The notes under the pieces: generated by a model
The model's input: the letters and a program-made list of their open reading frames with translations, nothing else
Told to the model about the DNA's origin: nothing
Database searches by the model: none
Shown: positions 28,601 to 39,090 of the stretch, piece after piece
Layout of the letters: every line of letters starts with the position of its first letter
How positions within the stretch are numbered: the stretch's first letter is position 1
Program-made: the position numbers and the translations under genes
Origin: Ciona intestinalis
Taxonomy: Eukaryota > Chordata > Ascidiacea > Phlebobranchia > Cionidae
Reading direction: 5' to 3'
Length of the DNA: 64,000 nt
Assembly (NCBI RefSeq): GCF_000224145.3
Contig: NC_020173.2
Location: forward strand, 3,078,499 to 3,142,498

Positions 28601-31600
28601 TTATAAGCAAAATACCCCCCGCGTCGCACTGCGTGGTTCTGGACCAGAACTTGAAGCCAGAATAGAGTTATAAGAAAGGCATAGGACTTAAACTATAAAG
28701 TGGATTTAGGTGTACGGCAATGCTGGATTTTAAGCGACGGTTATTGAAGCATAAGTTAACCTGTAGTTAAGCAGATTTGGTTGTGTATTTTCAAATTCCT
28801 AATAGGTTTTACTTTACCACCAACACAGTAATCTAATTTGCGAATCCTTAGAGCACGTAAAACAACGCTAAACAAATACTGTGCAAAATTTCGTTACTTA
28901 TTCAAATTAAAATAGATTTTTCCGTGTTTTATTTAACTATTTTTTTAGTGCATAACGTTGCACATGTTCCCGCATTATCTAAAGACTGTGTGAAATAGGA
29001 TTGCAACATCATGGGTGTCTCATTAATTACATACACCTCGTGCTGTTATAAACAAAAGGACAATGACTCTTCCGTTTTAATACAAAAATTTCGCTAAAAT
29101 TTAAACTTTGATTGACACTTTTTAAACCTCTTACCAAAATAACAAGGTTTTATGCCTTATATGGTCAAACGGACAATTTTAAGTCGTACACACGTTGGAA
29201 TATAAGCAGCTTACAAAGTTTGAGACCTAACGTGGATTTTCTTCGAAAAAAATGATCTCTGTTATTGTTTATATGAAGCAGTTGTGGTATGAAAAACACT
29301 GAAAACTTGAAGCCTTTAAGAATATGCTGTTAGGATAAATTAGAACTCTCTGAAACGAGGAGCAAATACCTAAGTATTTACCAATGCAGAGTAAAAAAGT
29401 ATTAGTATATACGATTACAAAGTTTATGTCTCAGCACCTGTGTATCAATACAACTAAAAAATTTATCAGAAAAAAAATCAAGTCATATGGTTTTTGGACA
29501 TGAATCATAAATACATGCGGTAAACACGTAATTCATACCAAATATGAATTTAAACCAGTCATAACTTGTAATAACCGGTTTGGGCGAGCGAAATTTTGTA
29601 CTAGGTTCCCAGGTCTGGTTTGTGACGTCACAGTATCAAAGACACGCGTGTCAGATTCGAAATAATTGTTGTTAATGATGTTTCTATGGTGGGTCTCGTG
29701 TCGTTTTGACAGGAGGGCGACGCATTGTTACGACACAGAGAAGAGAATCGATATCAGTGTCGACAACAAGATGCATTGTGACGTCACAGCACGTAGAATA
29801 GAGTTCAAACACAGGTCACTCGAACACGTGATTGACAGCAAACAAATGTAAATTATACAAGTAACAACAAATTTTATCATTTTTTGTTGTTTTACTCTTT
29901 CGTTTTTTGCCCAAAGACCGTATGCTATACTATACTGCGGTGTAAGATACCGGTAGCGCATAATATTCCCTATTTCCTAATCGCATTTTCATATTCTTGA
30001 GAATACGGTTTTATGAATCTGTAAATATTTTTGTTTACTACCAAATGAAACGGTAAAACAGAAAAAAACATCTCACTATAGTTATTTACACAAACACCAA
30101 ATACACAAAATACTTTGGAAACCGATAAGTCGAAAATTTTGGAAAAGATTATAGCGCTACTAAGTAAATTACCCCCACCATATAATATAATCCAATCAAA
30201 ATATTTGCAAATCGAACGATCCACGTTTTTCCTTATTTAGTTTACGAACTTTACGCTACAGACTGGTTTCCATGCATTGCAAGCAAAACACGTTGCAATT
30301 TTATGAATGAAATTGTTTTTACGCGTAATGTGTATTGTGACATAATAACTGTGGGACTATAACCTTTTATCTACGTAACAATATATTTCTGTTCGCTCGA
30401 ATGTCCTTTTCGAACCATATTCGTTTGTGTTCCGGCTGTGACGTCACAATTGTCGCGCGACAAGATTCAAATAGAATGATTGACAGCAAATAACCCAGGT
30501 TCCCAAGTCATGAGCGACCATTGTTATTATCCAAGCTTGTACGATTGTTTCCCGTGACGTCATAATGAAGCGATACTTCCGGCGAAGAAAGGCGTTTATG
30601 ACGTCACAATACACAGCGTCATCGCATTTCGAACTCAAAATCTAAGTTTAAGATCCAGTAGTTACAAAATACGATTCGACCCAAAAGTATTTAATTTGTC
30701 TTTTGACCCGACTGCGCGGTCGATCAGATACCTAGTGTGACGTCACAGACGGCATTGTGCAGAAGTGACAGGTCATGGGAACGTAAGATGAAACCAAATG
30801 TTAAAAAAAAAAAGTTTCGAGTTTCATCAAAAATGTTCGGAAGAAATTTGACCAGTAACCGGTGCATACGGTATGTGGGCATGTGTGTGGGAATTAGGTG
30901 TGGGGGTTAAGACGCGTGTTGCTTGTATTTGTAATGCAATGCGGGTACGAAGTAACTTAGTCAAATTCAAGTTACAAAGCTAGGGTGTATAAAGAAATAG
31001 CATAGCCTATACTCAATTTAAAAGTACCGATTTTTGAGTATATTGGCCATGATTGAAATATCACCTCACAACGCTGCAAAGTGACGTCACATTATCGCTG
31101 TGTCACGTCACAGTGACAGGGGCGATTACGTCACAACCGTCTTATCTAAACGAAGTGTAAACGACTGGTTATTGTCGGGTTGTCCAGCGCTGTGGTAGAA
31201 TGATAACAATGCGTCGATTAATAATTTGCTCTAACTCGAGACTCGTTGTCGCCATTTGCACAATGGCGAATCGCGCCTTACGCGATGCCCATTGTTGACG
31301 TCATCCATTAAAGCTGCCGCTGTGCCAATCAAACTGTGAAGCATTGTGATCAAACAATGCCCTTGCACAACGAACGTCTACGCGGGTGAAATTCCGGGAC
31401 AAAACTACCGGATGCATTAGACCGTGGCGGGGAAATAATAATATGCGATATTTATGTTGGGAATTATCGCAGGTATCATTGGATTTGGGAGACTTGTATA
31501 GAGGTAAGTAAATGGTAACCACACAAAGCACTATAATATACGTAGCGAAAATGATTTCCGATTTTAACCCCTCTCCCCCAAACAAAACGGCAAAAAGCGG

Positions 31601-34600
31601 CAACATCGGTTTGTACTTATTCGTTAGATATAGAAACGGCAACTGCGTGTATCGATTCCACCGATTCGAATGCACTGTTACGTCACAGGAGGCAAATACG
31701 AGTTACAAATAGAAAAGGTTTTTTAAAATACAACATTTTAAACAAGTGTAAACCTAAATTTAGTAACTGTAAGCTTTAATTAACATGGATCTAAGTGCAC
31801 GGTAAAGTTAGAAAACAAGACAATTTTTTTGAGCGTATCACTTGACAATTAAAAATAGTTAAGAAATCAAACTAAAACTGCATCTTTACGATTAAAATCA
31901 GGACTATAAAATTAAGTCTTTTTAATTCTTAATTTATAAAAACAAGTTATTTAATGTAAATTAGCGAATTACTTCCTTTTTCGATGAATTATTAGCAGTT
32001 TTCTGGCGCGAATTGAACCAAGTTTGGCACCTATGCTTCGCTACCTGTAGTAGGAAGTGTCTGCGGCCACAAATATGCGAAGAAATGACTCGTACAAGAA
32101 AACCAGACAAATATTTTTCCGGTTCAGATTTAGCCAGTCGACCCAAAAACATAAAACTTACAAAACTTGCTGTTTCAGACACGACGAGTCCGCTACTTGA
32201 GTTTTAAGTTTAGTTTAAACTAATTGATATTATCAGTAGGAATTATCAAATAATTTGATCGATTGGTTTTTTTTGGAGAAAGTATGTTTTAAGTAAAACT
32301 TAATTAAAATTTAAAATGGGAAAAAATGTGTTTTCGGATAAACTTAAAATACGGAATAAAATATAAATGAAGCATTTCACAGATTTTGCAATGAAATTAC
32401 AGAAAACGGCGCCCGCGTTGTTATAGACAATTGATTATAAATTGTTAACAATTGAATGAAATCGTTTGAAATTTTCAAGTCTTGCGTAAAACGCCCAACA
32501 CAATTTATACCCAAACTCTTTGCTTGAATTAGATTATAACACGTTTAAAGGTGATATTTAAGACTACGCCATTCTGTTCACATTATTATTATTTCTAACA
32601 ATATTTCTTCGCATGTTATGTATATTTCCCGAAACAGGTAATAATCATACTCAATAAGTTGTGGATAGAATAAGAATACGTTACACTGGACGCATGAACG
32701 CCATGTTGGGGTAATTGCCTTAATCTGGCCTAAATGCCAGGTCCTACACTGGGACTTCACCCATATAGAATAGAATAATATTCACACTTGTTAAAATACA
32801 ATTCACTTACAGAGTCCTGAGAGAGCTCAATCCTTGAAAAGCGTGATCGTCAATTGTTGTGATTTTATTCTGTTGCAGATACCTATGAAAACATAAGGTT
32901 TGTCAAATTGAGCAATGAGTTTTTAAATTTCGAAAAAGTATTTTGAATAATTAGGCATTAATCAAAAAGAACGATTTTTTTTAGAAGCGCAAAGAAATAT
33001 ATATTTGTAAAGATTGTAAACTATTTTTTTTTAATAAAAAAATAAACGAATCGATTAAAGGTATTTTCGAATGATATATTTTTATGTTTTAAGAACGAAT
33101 AAAATTTATTTCAAATTACGTCGAAACAAATGCAGAAAATTGCAAAAAGGCACTATACTTTTTGCGCAGTCTAGTCTGCCTAAATTTTAAAAAGTTGTAA
33201 TAAAATTTGGCAGCTAATATGTTTTGGGTTCGAGTCCCAAGAGGTTAGGTAAGGTTCACTAGGTTTCAGTTGAAAATAACTGAAACTATTTCAAGTTTTG
33301 CATTCAATTTTAGCCGAAGATTTGTAAATTAGCTTTTAAAATTTGAACTCGTAGCCAGATTTTAGCAACGTAATTATATAATTGGCCGTAAATAAGGCAT
33401 GTATGAGGAATACGCTTATTTTGAAAGTTTTGCGAATATTATTTTACCGATTTTTGGCAGGTGTAGTGCGTGTTTGTAGGTTTTTATTTTCAGACTTCAT
33501 TAAAATTTAATCTGCTTTCTATGTTTGCGATTTTTCATAGAAACACTATTAAAGAAGCGCCTGGACGTCGCCCAGGTTCGGCGCCAGTGTAAACAAATGA
33601 TATTGTGACGTGATAAGCAGCGTGAAACGTATTAGTTTGACCCACGCCACGGGGCGTGTGAACAACCAGCCAAAACTAAACGCTTCTCACAAAGTTCGTG
33701 TAACTCGTCGATTACATTTCAAATGCTTTATTCTAACCCACTAAACCGTGTGTAATCAAAATCGATATCCGAACTCGTGTTTTCGACTTTGAAAAACACT
33801 TTTTGGAGCAATTACTTAAATTCAGGTCTACAACGACCAACAAGGTATTTTACGCATCTCAAAATTTCCCGGTATTTTGGCGAAAAATTTTACGGTCAAA
33901 AATCAGGCCCTTTATTGGGTCTGAAAGGGGCTACGGAAATATTAGACAAGCATGAATTGCACTAATGTGAAATGAGGCGACAAATTGGATACAAATGTTT
34001 TAAGTCCCAAGCGTAAATTATAGTTAAGCGTAACCAATGACTTTTGACCTAAAATACTTTCGCATTGGGATTGATTGAAAGTTGTGATTGGTAGAAAAAC
34101 ACGTGGTTGCTTATGTCGTATTCATACATATAGATCGGGGTTAAGACGGGATACTGCGCATAATATCCCATATTTCCTGATCGTGTTTTTAACAATAAAC
34201 AACGCTTTTTTATAGTCGCGAAAAAAGGGTTAAATATTTCTGTAAATAGTCTACCAAATGGGACGATAAAGTAGAATGAGAACATAGCAGACCATCTTAC
34301 CTAAACTACTGTATTTCTAATTGGTAGTGTTTGGTTGATTTGAAATATAGCAAGTCGATCATTAATCGATAAAACAATGAATTTAAAGTGAATCGTGATG
34401 TTGAATTGACGACACAATGATAGTTAGTGGTTTTAGAATTTACCAACGTTTTAAATCAGGAGCGAACTTCGATATTTCGAAAATAAATCGTTCAACACGC
34501 GATAGCCGCGAACCGGACGATTTATCTGCGTCACGTGATAAGAATGCCCTCTGTGACGTAATTATGGCCACTTCGAGATGCCACCAGCATAGGCGTAGAA

Positions 34601-35331
34601 GTAAAGCGGTTTGGAGCGAGTAATTTTAATTTTTGGCTAAATTAAACCTTTAATTCGTGACCTTACCAGTTTGTAATGTAGTCACGACAAATAGATTTAA
34701 AAACAGGATAGAAAATACAGCAAAAAATAATAAAAAATCGGGATAATTTCAAATATATATACCATATAAAACAAAAAATCTGCAATTTATTTGCAATATT
34801 GAAAATAATGCTACGTACAGTTTTCGAAGATGGGTAAGTCCCGATAAATCATTTCTTGTAATTTGAGTTATGTTGTTTCTATGTAGCTCCCTGTAAATTA
34901 AATAAACGTTTATAAAGGCGAGGTCTATTTACATGTGTATTGTTTATAAGATACAGTGCAAACACAACACCGTTACGTGGATTTTGAAGTACTAACCAGA
35001 TTACTAGAAAATAAACTAGGAAGTTATAAAAACATATAATACTGCGCAAAAAGTTATACATTTTACAAGAGTTTTCAGTATGCAAAAAATGATAAACTAT
35101 ACTCCGTATTTTTTAAATGTAGGGCTCTTAGCATATTTACACCAAATTCCATACAAATATAGAAAGAATATAAACTTACAGTCTTTCTGTGACTTGGGGT
35201 ATGTTACGTGGTATGTAGGTAAGACTTCGGCCAGTACAAGTAACTGTTTTGCCGCGACATACGCATTCATTCGGGCATGCGTTTGTAAATCCGTTGTAAC
35301 AGACCGTAAACAAGAACAAAATTTTCCACAT
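960..35331 (-). CDS. Slit: Slit axon-guidance ligand, N-terminal part (3' end beyond window)
   Basis: Secreted leucine-rich-repeat ligand of Robo receptors. Eighteen coding exons were read on the minus strand: 35331-35180, 32882-32811, 13838-13692, 13392-13229, 11420-11282, 11001-10930, 9860-9789, 9716-9645, 9335-9264, 7686-7615, 7419-7256, 4793-4646, 4364-4218, 3140-3069, 2705-2562, 2140-1905, 1615-1471, 1103-960. All joins keep frame, giving about 744 residues. They encode a signal peptide, then LRR domains D1, D2, D3 and part of D4, each with its cysteine-rich N cap and the first three with C caps. Segments such as [15 protein letters not shown] in D2 are diagnostic for Slit. Seven exons are exactly 72 nt, one LRR each, and nearly all introns fall after the second base of a Leu codon. 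The rest of D4 and the EGF, laminin-G and C-terminal knot parts expected for the family must lie beyond base 1. Identity is very secure; exact exon borders are hand calls. Confidence 0.95.
1905..4793 (-). other. Slit: Slit domain D3, complete
   Basis: N cap in 4793-4646 (core [15 protein letters not shown]), two LRRs in 4364-4218, one in 3140-3069, two in 2705-2562, and the C cap in 2140-1905 (core [18 protein letters not shown]). Exon 2140-1905 also carries the first cysteines of the D4 N cap (CPEQCTCEG). The five LRRs match the human count. Confidence 0.93.
2750..2835 (+). repeat. R1 dispersed repeat copy
   Basis: Diverged copy with ttataacacaagtgttttgt and tacgagtcaccacgtatgta, in a Slit intron. 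Confidence 0.6.
4794..7255. other. Slit intron between D2 C cap and D3 N cap
   Basis: This 2.5 kb has no recognised exon. Between about 4920 and 5455 it carries diverged copies of the R3 repeat (motif with gacagt-gtgagcat and gaggtgtatgaatacac-like segments). The rest is AT-rich and unremarkable. Confidence 0.6.
5283..5455 (+). repeat. R3 tandem-type repeat in a Slit intron
   Basis: Units with ataactcgacagtgggtatg and gtgtgcccggtgtataaaag, diverged from the CTU2 copy. Confidence 0.55.
7464..7520 (+). repeat. Truncated tRNA-derived SINE (box A plus tail)
   Basis: A box-A-like ccgtagctcagtggttg runs straight into the tail ccttgggcaagacacttaa seen in the UBLCP1 intron copy, with the middle deleted. 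It lies in a short Slit intron between exons 7256-7419 and 7615-7686. Confidence 0.5.
7687..9263. other. Slit intron within D2
   Basis: No exon was seen. A block at about 8098-8530 is noticeably richer in G than its surroundings and contains repeated gggtgac / tgacct segments near 8225-8300. Nothing else is recognisable. Confidence 0.5.
9403..9490 (+). repeat. R1 repeat copy with duplicated start
   Basis: The segment ggcaaagcaacaacagtcgt occurs twice in a row (9394 and 9427), followed by a decayed R1 body with tatacaccttgtactcg. Confidence 0.55.
11421..13228. other. Slit intron between D1 C cap and D2 N cap
   Basis: No exon was seen. It contains the roughly 144 bp tandem duplication at 11570-11854, listed separately. 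Confidence 0.6.
11570..11854. repeat. Tandem duplication, two copies of about 144 bp
   Basis: The block from tgtataccaagtgtatg to ataaaatctttа-like end occurs twice, at 11581 and 11725, offset by 144 bases with almost no mismatches apart from one extra T in a T run. It lies in a Slit intron. Near-identity implies a recent event. It makes a short spurious open frame on the plus strand. Confidence 0.9.
13608..13703. repeat. Short tandem repeat spanning a Slit exon border
   Basis: The unit acgaacaatatacagtaact begins at 13608, 13628 and 13669. The second and third copies continue through the splice donor and the last bases of Slit exon 13692-13838 (acttacagagttcgcaaa on the plus strand). The intron therefore contains a second perfect GTAAGT donor with 10 bases of copied exon end, 41 bases downstream of the real one. 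Confidence 0.9.
14366..14522. repeat. R2 foldback MITE copy
   Basis: Member of a family about 150-205 bp long with imperfect terminal inverted repeats (tatagtagnntggggtaaga at one end, its complement ending cctactata at the other) and an internal segment with tctgtaaatattctttgttta. This copy is diverged. Confidence 0.7.
17770..17977. repeat. R2 foldback MITE copy
   Basis: Begins tatagtactatatggagtaa and ends accttagcctactatatg. It shares the inner segments gttagcacataac and ttactaacaaatgagacga with the other copies. The middle is diverged. Confidence 0.7.
29623..31303. promoter_or_regulatory. Cluster of eight TGACGTCA (CRE/ATF-type) palindromes
   Basis: Perfect TGACGTCA octamers start at 29623, 29779, 30439, 30555, 30599, 30738, 31082 and 31296. 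Half or near sites stand at about 31104, 31126 and 31678. Most have the longer form GTGACGTCACA. The octamer is the classic binding site of CREB/ATF bZIP factors. The cluster lies in the large intron of Slit. Enhancer function is inference only. Confidence 0.5.
29928..30080. repeat. R2 foldback MITE copy
   Basis: Begins tatactatactgcggtgtaa. It shares catattccctatttcctaa-like and tctgtaaatatttttgttta segments. The right inverted repeat is decayed. Confidence 0.65.
32695..32775. repeat. R5 dispersed repeat fragment
   Basis: The segment taatctggcctaaatgccag, gtcctac, then catatagaatagaat recurs at 46999-47060 in a CTU2 intron. Related pieces (ttagaccagagttggtccat) are at 51085-51115, 59150-59175 and 62220-62245. 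Confidence 0.5.
32883..35179. other. Slit first intron between coding exons
   Basis: No exon was seen. One MITE copy lies at about 34128-34314. A tRNA-like T-arm (gggttcgagtccc near 33229) has no matching acceptor stem and is not a tRNA gene. Confidence 0.55.
34128..34314. repeat. R2 foldback MITE copy
   Basis: Begins tatagatcggggttaagacg and ends ccatcttacctaaactactg. The centre has the shared catatttcctgatcgtg and taccaaatgggacgataaa. Confidence 0.7.
35180..35331 (-). other. Slit: Slit first coding exon: start codon, signal peptide, D1 N-cap
   Basis: The exon opens with ATG at 35331 and a hydrophobic leader, [18 protein letters not shown], directly followed by the cysteine N cap [10 protein letters not shown]. 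Signal cleavage probably falls near residue 18. The exon ends after the second base of a Leu codon at a consensus GTAAGT donor. The human counterpart has the same order (leader, then a CPAQCSC cap). An AG lies one base before the ATG, so the exon may have an acceptor for an upstream untranslated exon or a spliced leader. The start codon was chosen because it is the only Met that gives a leader joined to the cap in frame. Confidence 0.9.
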
Positions 35332-36170
35332 TCTGCTATCGTTCTTGCTCTAATTAAAACGAAAAACACAAATTTTAAACCTAAATATTTTAAAATCAAC
35401 AAACACAAGTGTACAATACGAAGACGTAATAAATACGTTACGAATCCGATTATTTCGTAATTGCTCAAGACTCGACGTCACACTACACCGATAATCATTA
35501 TTCTGATGTAATAATTATTTAAAAAGCAAAGGTTATCATAGGTCAGTAACCTTCTAATGCAAAAATTACGTAATTATCTGACCATAAAATAAAACTTAAA
35601 GAAGACTAAAAAAACGTATTTGATTGCTAATCTTACTGAACCAAAGGTGCTTAAAATGTTCTGCCTTTACGCCTTTAAAACCTGCACTATACCTCGCTAG
35701 CTAAATTGCAATGCATACAACGACTTGTACCATCGGCAAATAAAATATAACCTGCGGGAATACGAGACCTGCAATCCCGCGTATAATCCGCACCAAAGTC
35801 GACCTCTCTCCTACAATGCAGGCGACCGGCTCGCGACTGACGGCCGCGTACGACCTGTTTTATTTTCCAGTGACGTCATATACACCGCTCTTTTTTCTCT
35901 CCGATCGCGAAGCATTTGAAATTCGCGCAGCGCTCGCGTGGAAGTATTCACAGCTTAACAATATCCTTTGCAATCTAGCTACAAACGCAAATCACATTTC
36001 AAAAATCAAATATTTTTAATTGTTTGGTATTACATGCCAATTATACTTGTCTAAATATGCATACCGTAAATGATTAAATTAATGATGTTTGTTTCGATCA
36101 ATTAGCTTCAATAATGAGTATAATATGTTGCGTAAATATGAAGAAATTCAACTCATTTATCTTTGCACAG

Positions 36171-36262
36171 CGGGACGACAGTCGTTAAAACACGGGTGTT
36201 TTGTTTCATACACCTCGTGCCTGCTTACGAGTTAACCACAAATGTAACTTCGTGGGCGATGT
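36171..36262 (+). repeat. R1 dispersed repeat copy
   Basis: Family of about 90 bp with the core cgggtgttntgtttcatac, then acctcgtgcc and gagttaccacgtatgtaact. Other plus-orientation copies are at about 836-933, 2750-2835, 9403-9490 and 39005-39090; minus-orientation copies are at 36745-36830 and 41012-41090. Confidence 0.7.
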
Positions 36263-36744
36263 TGTCTACACTCTACACATACGCATATATTGCCCAGAGA
36301 GTGCAAATAACTAAGCGGTACACTCTCATATTATAAATTATATTGCTTGCATAGCTCTCTCCAGGGAAAACGCCAAGGTATACAGTTTCCACACTATAGA
36401 ACTCTGTCTCTACTCGATTACTAAGACTATAAGCACCGAATTAAATATTTATATTAAATAATACCAAGTTATAAGTTATGTGTATATGTCTATCCATGCG
36501 GGCGTGTTATACGATTGAATTTCGTTTACTATAGATTAACAATTTGGACATATTTTTAACACGCTATTGGATATTTCCAATTGCAAACGTAAAATTTGTT
36601 CCCTTATTTATCCTCGCGTGGTGGTAGAACGCTCAGGTTGTAACGTAGTCCTATTGCGCACTATATGCATGGTGGCTTCATACATTCAGAAAAGTAACCC
36701 AATTACATTATCAACCACCAACAAAAAAAAACTCAGAATGTTGC

Positions 36745-36830
36745 ATACATGGTAACTCGTATATAAGCGGGCACGAGGTGTATGAAACAAAACACCGGTG
36801 TTATAACGGCTCTCGTTACCCTGCCATGCA
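36745..36830 (-). repeat. R1 dispersed repeat copy, inverted
   Basis: Contains gggcacgaggtgtatgaaac and caccggtgttataac, the reverse complement of the R1 core. Confidence 0.7.
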
Positions 36831-37438
36831 ATTCAAGTATATGCATGAACAGAGAATCGCAATATACCAATGCAGGGTTTTATAGTTACCATACGAAGCC
36901 ACGCCTTCTTAATATATTCATTAAATTAAAACCAATCTAAAGCCAGTCCCTCAAGACACCGTTGACTGAATACACATAAATAATATTATCGTCTCCCTAC
37001 ATTACTATATGAGTAATAAAACAACCCAATTACATATCAACACTTAAGATATATACGCTTTATTAATGCAACGTCATATAGTTTTATAATTACAAGGTAT
37101 TAGAGGTTAATTTACAAATATACAAGGACAAAATTAGACGCAAATTCAAAGCTAAATTAATTTTTATTACTGTACACGCGACTTCGGAACAATTTTAAGA
37201 AATTAGGCAACTTAGACACTTATAATGTCTAAAAATCTTTGCAATATCCACAATCTGTAATTTCGTGACTTGATTTTAAGAGTAAGGTCCGTTTAAAAAC
37301 CAGACAAGTTTACTATTAGAATATCATATGTCATAAAACTCGCATCAACCAAATTTTATGACTTAATTTCTACTTAGCTGTAATTTTGTACATGGCTGTA
37401 ATAACTTGCATAACTGTCAGTAGCCGTCTCTTTGTCAT

Positions 37439-37626
37439 ATATAGTACTGTGGATTAAGATGAACACCATTGATATAATATCCCATATTTTCTAATGGTGC
37501 AACCCAATTTTAGGAGCTCGAGGATACGGTTACATACCCCTGTAAATATTCTTTATTTGCTATTACTGTAAACGAAGCATAAAAAAATGAAAACATGGAC
37601 CGTCTTACCCCAACCTATACTATATA
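37439..37626. repeat. R2 foldback MITE copy
   Basis: Begins atatagtactgtggattaag and ends cttaccccaacctatactat. The two ends are near inverted repeats. It lies upstream of Slit. Confidence 0.75.
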
Positions 37627-38668
37627 AACATTAAAACTGACCGCACCTGAAGCTGTTTAATCCGGTTTAATCCAGTTTCAATTTCTGCACGATCCAAGTC
37701 TATTGTACTTCGTACTACAGACAGTTATAATAGACGCGCTTCACTTATATTTTCATACCTAATCCAATAGACCTAGTGATTAGTGATAAAAGAACTAAGG
37801 TACAGACGTCTGCTGCTCTGGTGTGCGCAGATAATTGCAGACCGACGACATGTATCTGACATGCTATAGACCTCAAGCTCGGTGGCTTTATAGGATAATT
37901 GGCGGAGCTTGATTAAATAAATAAACAGTTAATAGGCATTGAATTACTCATGGACTGACACGGCTAACATATATGGATAAGGGCTCGTGTGAGGCATTAG
38001 AGATTAGATCGTTAAACGCATACACAGAACTGACGGTTTAGCAAAATAAACTTGAAGTTGGAAGAGCGAAATTTCGGGATGAGTATTTTATTATGATGCC
38101 AATTTGAAATAATCTTTTGATCTGGACATATGACATACGTTTTGGGTATTCGCAAGATAAAACAGTTAGAGAGGCTAAAAGCACTTCTTTTACGTTGTAT
38201 TATCATATCCATAAAGCCTGATTTATCGACGTTCATTTTTCTATATGAGTGAGGTTTTACGGCGAGGCTAGGCGCGGCATAGGATTTCTGATTTGGCCCA
38301 GAGTTGGCACATTTTTGTCACTAATTATCAATGAAAATGTGCAACAGTTTGGTTTACTACGTTATATATACTTTAAATACGATTGTCAAATGTTGTACAA
38401 CAGGTAAGCCATGATCCGTACTTCGGTGATGGTCAAAGTTTTTTCTCGACCCATTTAGTAGCAAACAATCATCAATATTTACAGAAATATATAACGTGTA
38501 CTCACATCTCACAGCGTTGTTAACTATTATTTATAACCTAAAACGCAAATTTATAACAAAAACAACTTCGGAAATGCTACGCAAAACGATGCTCATATTC
38601 TTGCTTTATGCAACGAAACATAAATGAGACGACGATCTTGTCACCAAGTTACATCAAATACAAATAAA

Positions 38669-38872
38669 TTAGGGTGGGGGAAGATGGGACACCTTTTATC
38701 TTTATTTTCTCGTTCCATTAAGTTGTAAACAAAGAATATTCAAAGAAATATAAAACAGTATCCTTACGACTCCCATAGATCAATGTTAATTGTTTAAAAT
38801 ACAATCAGGATGTTTGGATATTATGTGTTAAAGGTGTCCCATTTCCCCCACTCTACTATATAACAATTCAAT
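38669..38872. repeat. R2 foldback MITE copy with well kept inverted ends
   Basis: Left end gggtgggggaagatgggaca and right end tgtcccatttcccccactct are inverted repeats of about 20 bp with few mismatches, followed by actata. This is one of the clearest family members. Confidence 0.8.
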
Positions 38873-39004
38873 CGTTTACCCTGACTCTCTCCTGCCGTCT
38901 ACTGGTGACAAACATACACCAAGCGAGGTATCCCTTATTTCCCGTAAGATAACTTTGCTTTGCTACAAATTCAATGAATTATTTTAACTTATTTATTTAA
39001 AAAA

Positions 39005-39090
39005 ACAACAGTCGTTATAACACGGGTGTTCTGTTTCATACACCTCGTGCCCACTTTCGAGTTACCGCGTATGTAACTTTGTGAGTGATT
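39005..39090 (+). repeat. R1 dispersed repeat copy
   Basis: Nearly identical to the 36171 copy over cagtcgttataacacgggtg and ttcatacacctcgtgcccac. Confidence 0.7.

Larger units (their letters stand above)
13839..32810. other. Giant Slit intron inside D1 (about 19 kb)
   Basis: I scanned this stretch on the minus strand for 72-nt LRR exons bordered by GTAAGT-like donors and on both strands for other coding signals, and recognised none. Open frames are short; the longest (133 codons, minus, 14504-14905) has no recognisable domain and overlaps a MITE copy. The stretch contains MITE copies near 14366, 17770 and 29928 and a cluster of TGACGTCA palindromes at 29623-31303. The size and position within a developmental gene fit an enhancer-bearing intron, but that is inference. 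Confidence 0.6.
13229..35331 (-). other. Slit: Slit domain D1 (N cap, three visible LRRs, C cap)
   Basis: Exons 35331-35180 (N cap), 32882-32811 (one LRR, core [16 protein letters not shown]), 13838-13692 (two LRRs, cores [16 protein letters not shown] and [11 protein letters not shown]) and 13392-13229 (C cap, core [15 protein letters not shown]). Human SLIT D1 has six LRRs, so three appear to be absent. They could lie undetected in the 19 kb intron between 32811 and 13838. All junctions seen are in the same phase, so the short version is translatable as it stands. Confidence 0.85.

Noticed and set aside
31248..31267. An inverted repeat CGCCATT/AATGGCG.
   Set aside because: Seven-base arms with a six-base loop are too short to distinguish from chance, although it lies in the TGACGTCA cluster.
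33200..33260. A tRNA-like T arm (gggttcgagtccc).
   Set aside because: The T stem pairs, but no acceptor stem, D arm or anticodon arm can be fitted upstream.
35080..35460. A 126-codon plus-strand frame and a 123-codon minus-strand frame over the same place.
   Set aside because: Both are out-of-frame shadows of Slit exon 35180-35331 and its upstream sequence; the true frame gives the signal peptide and cysteine cap.
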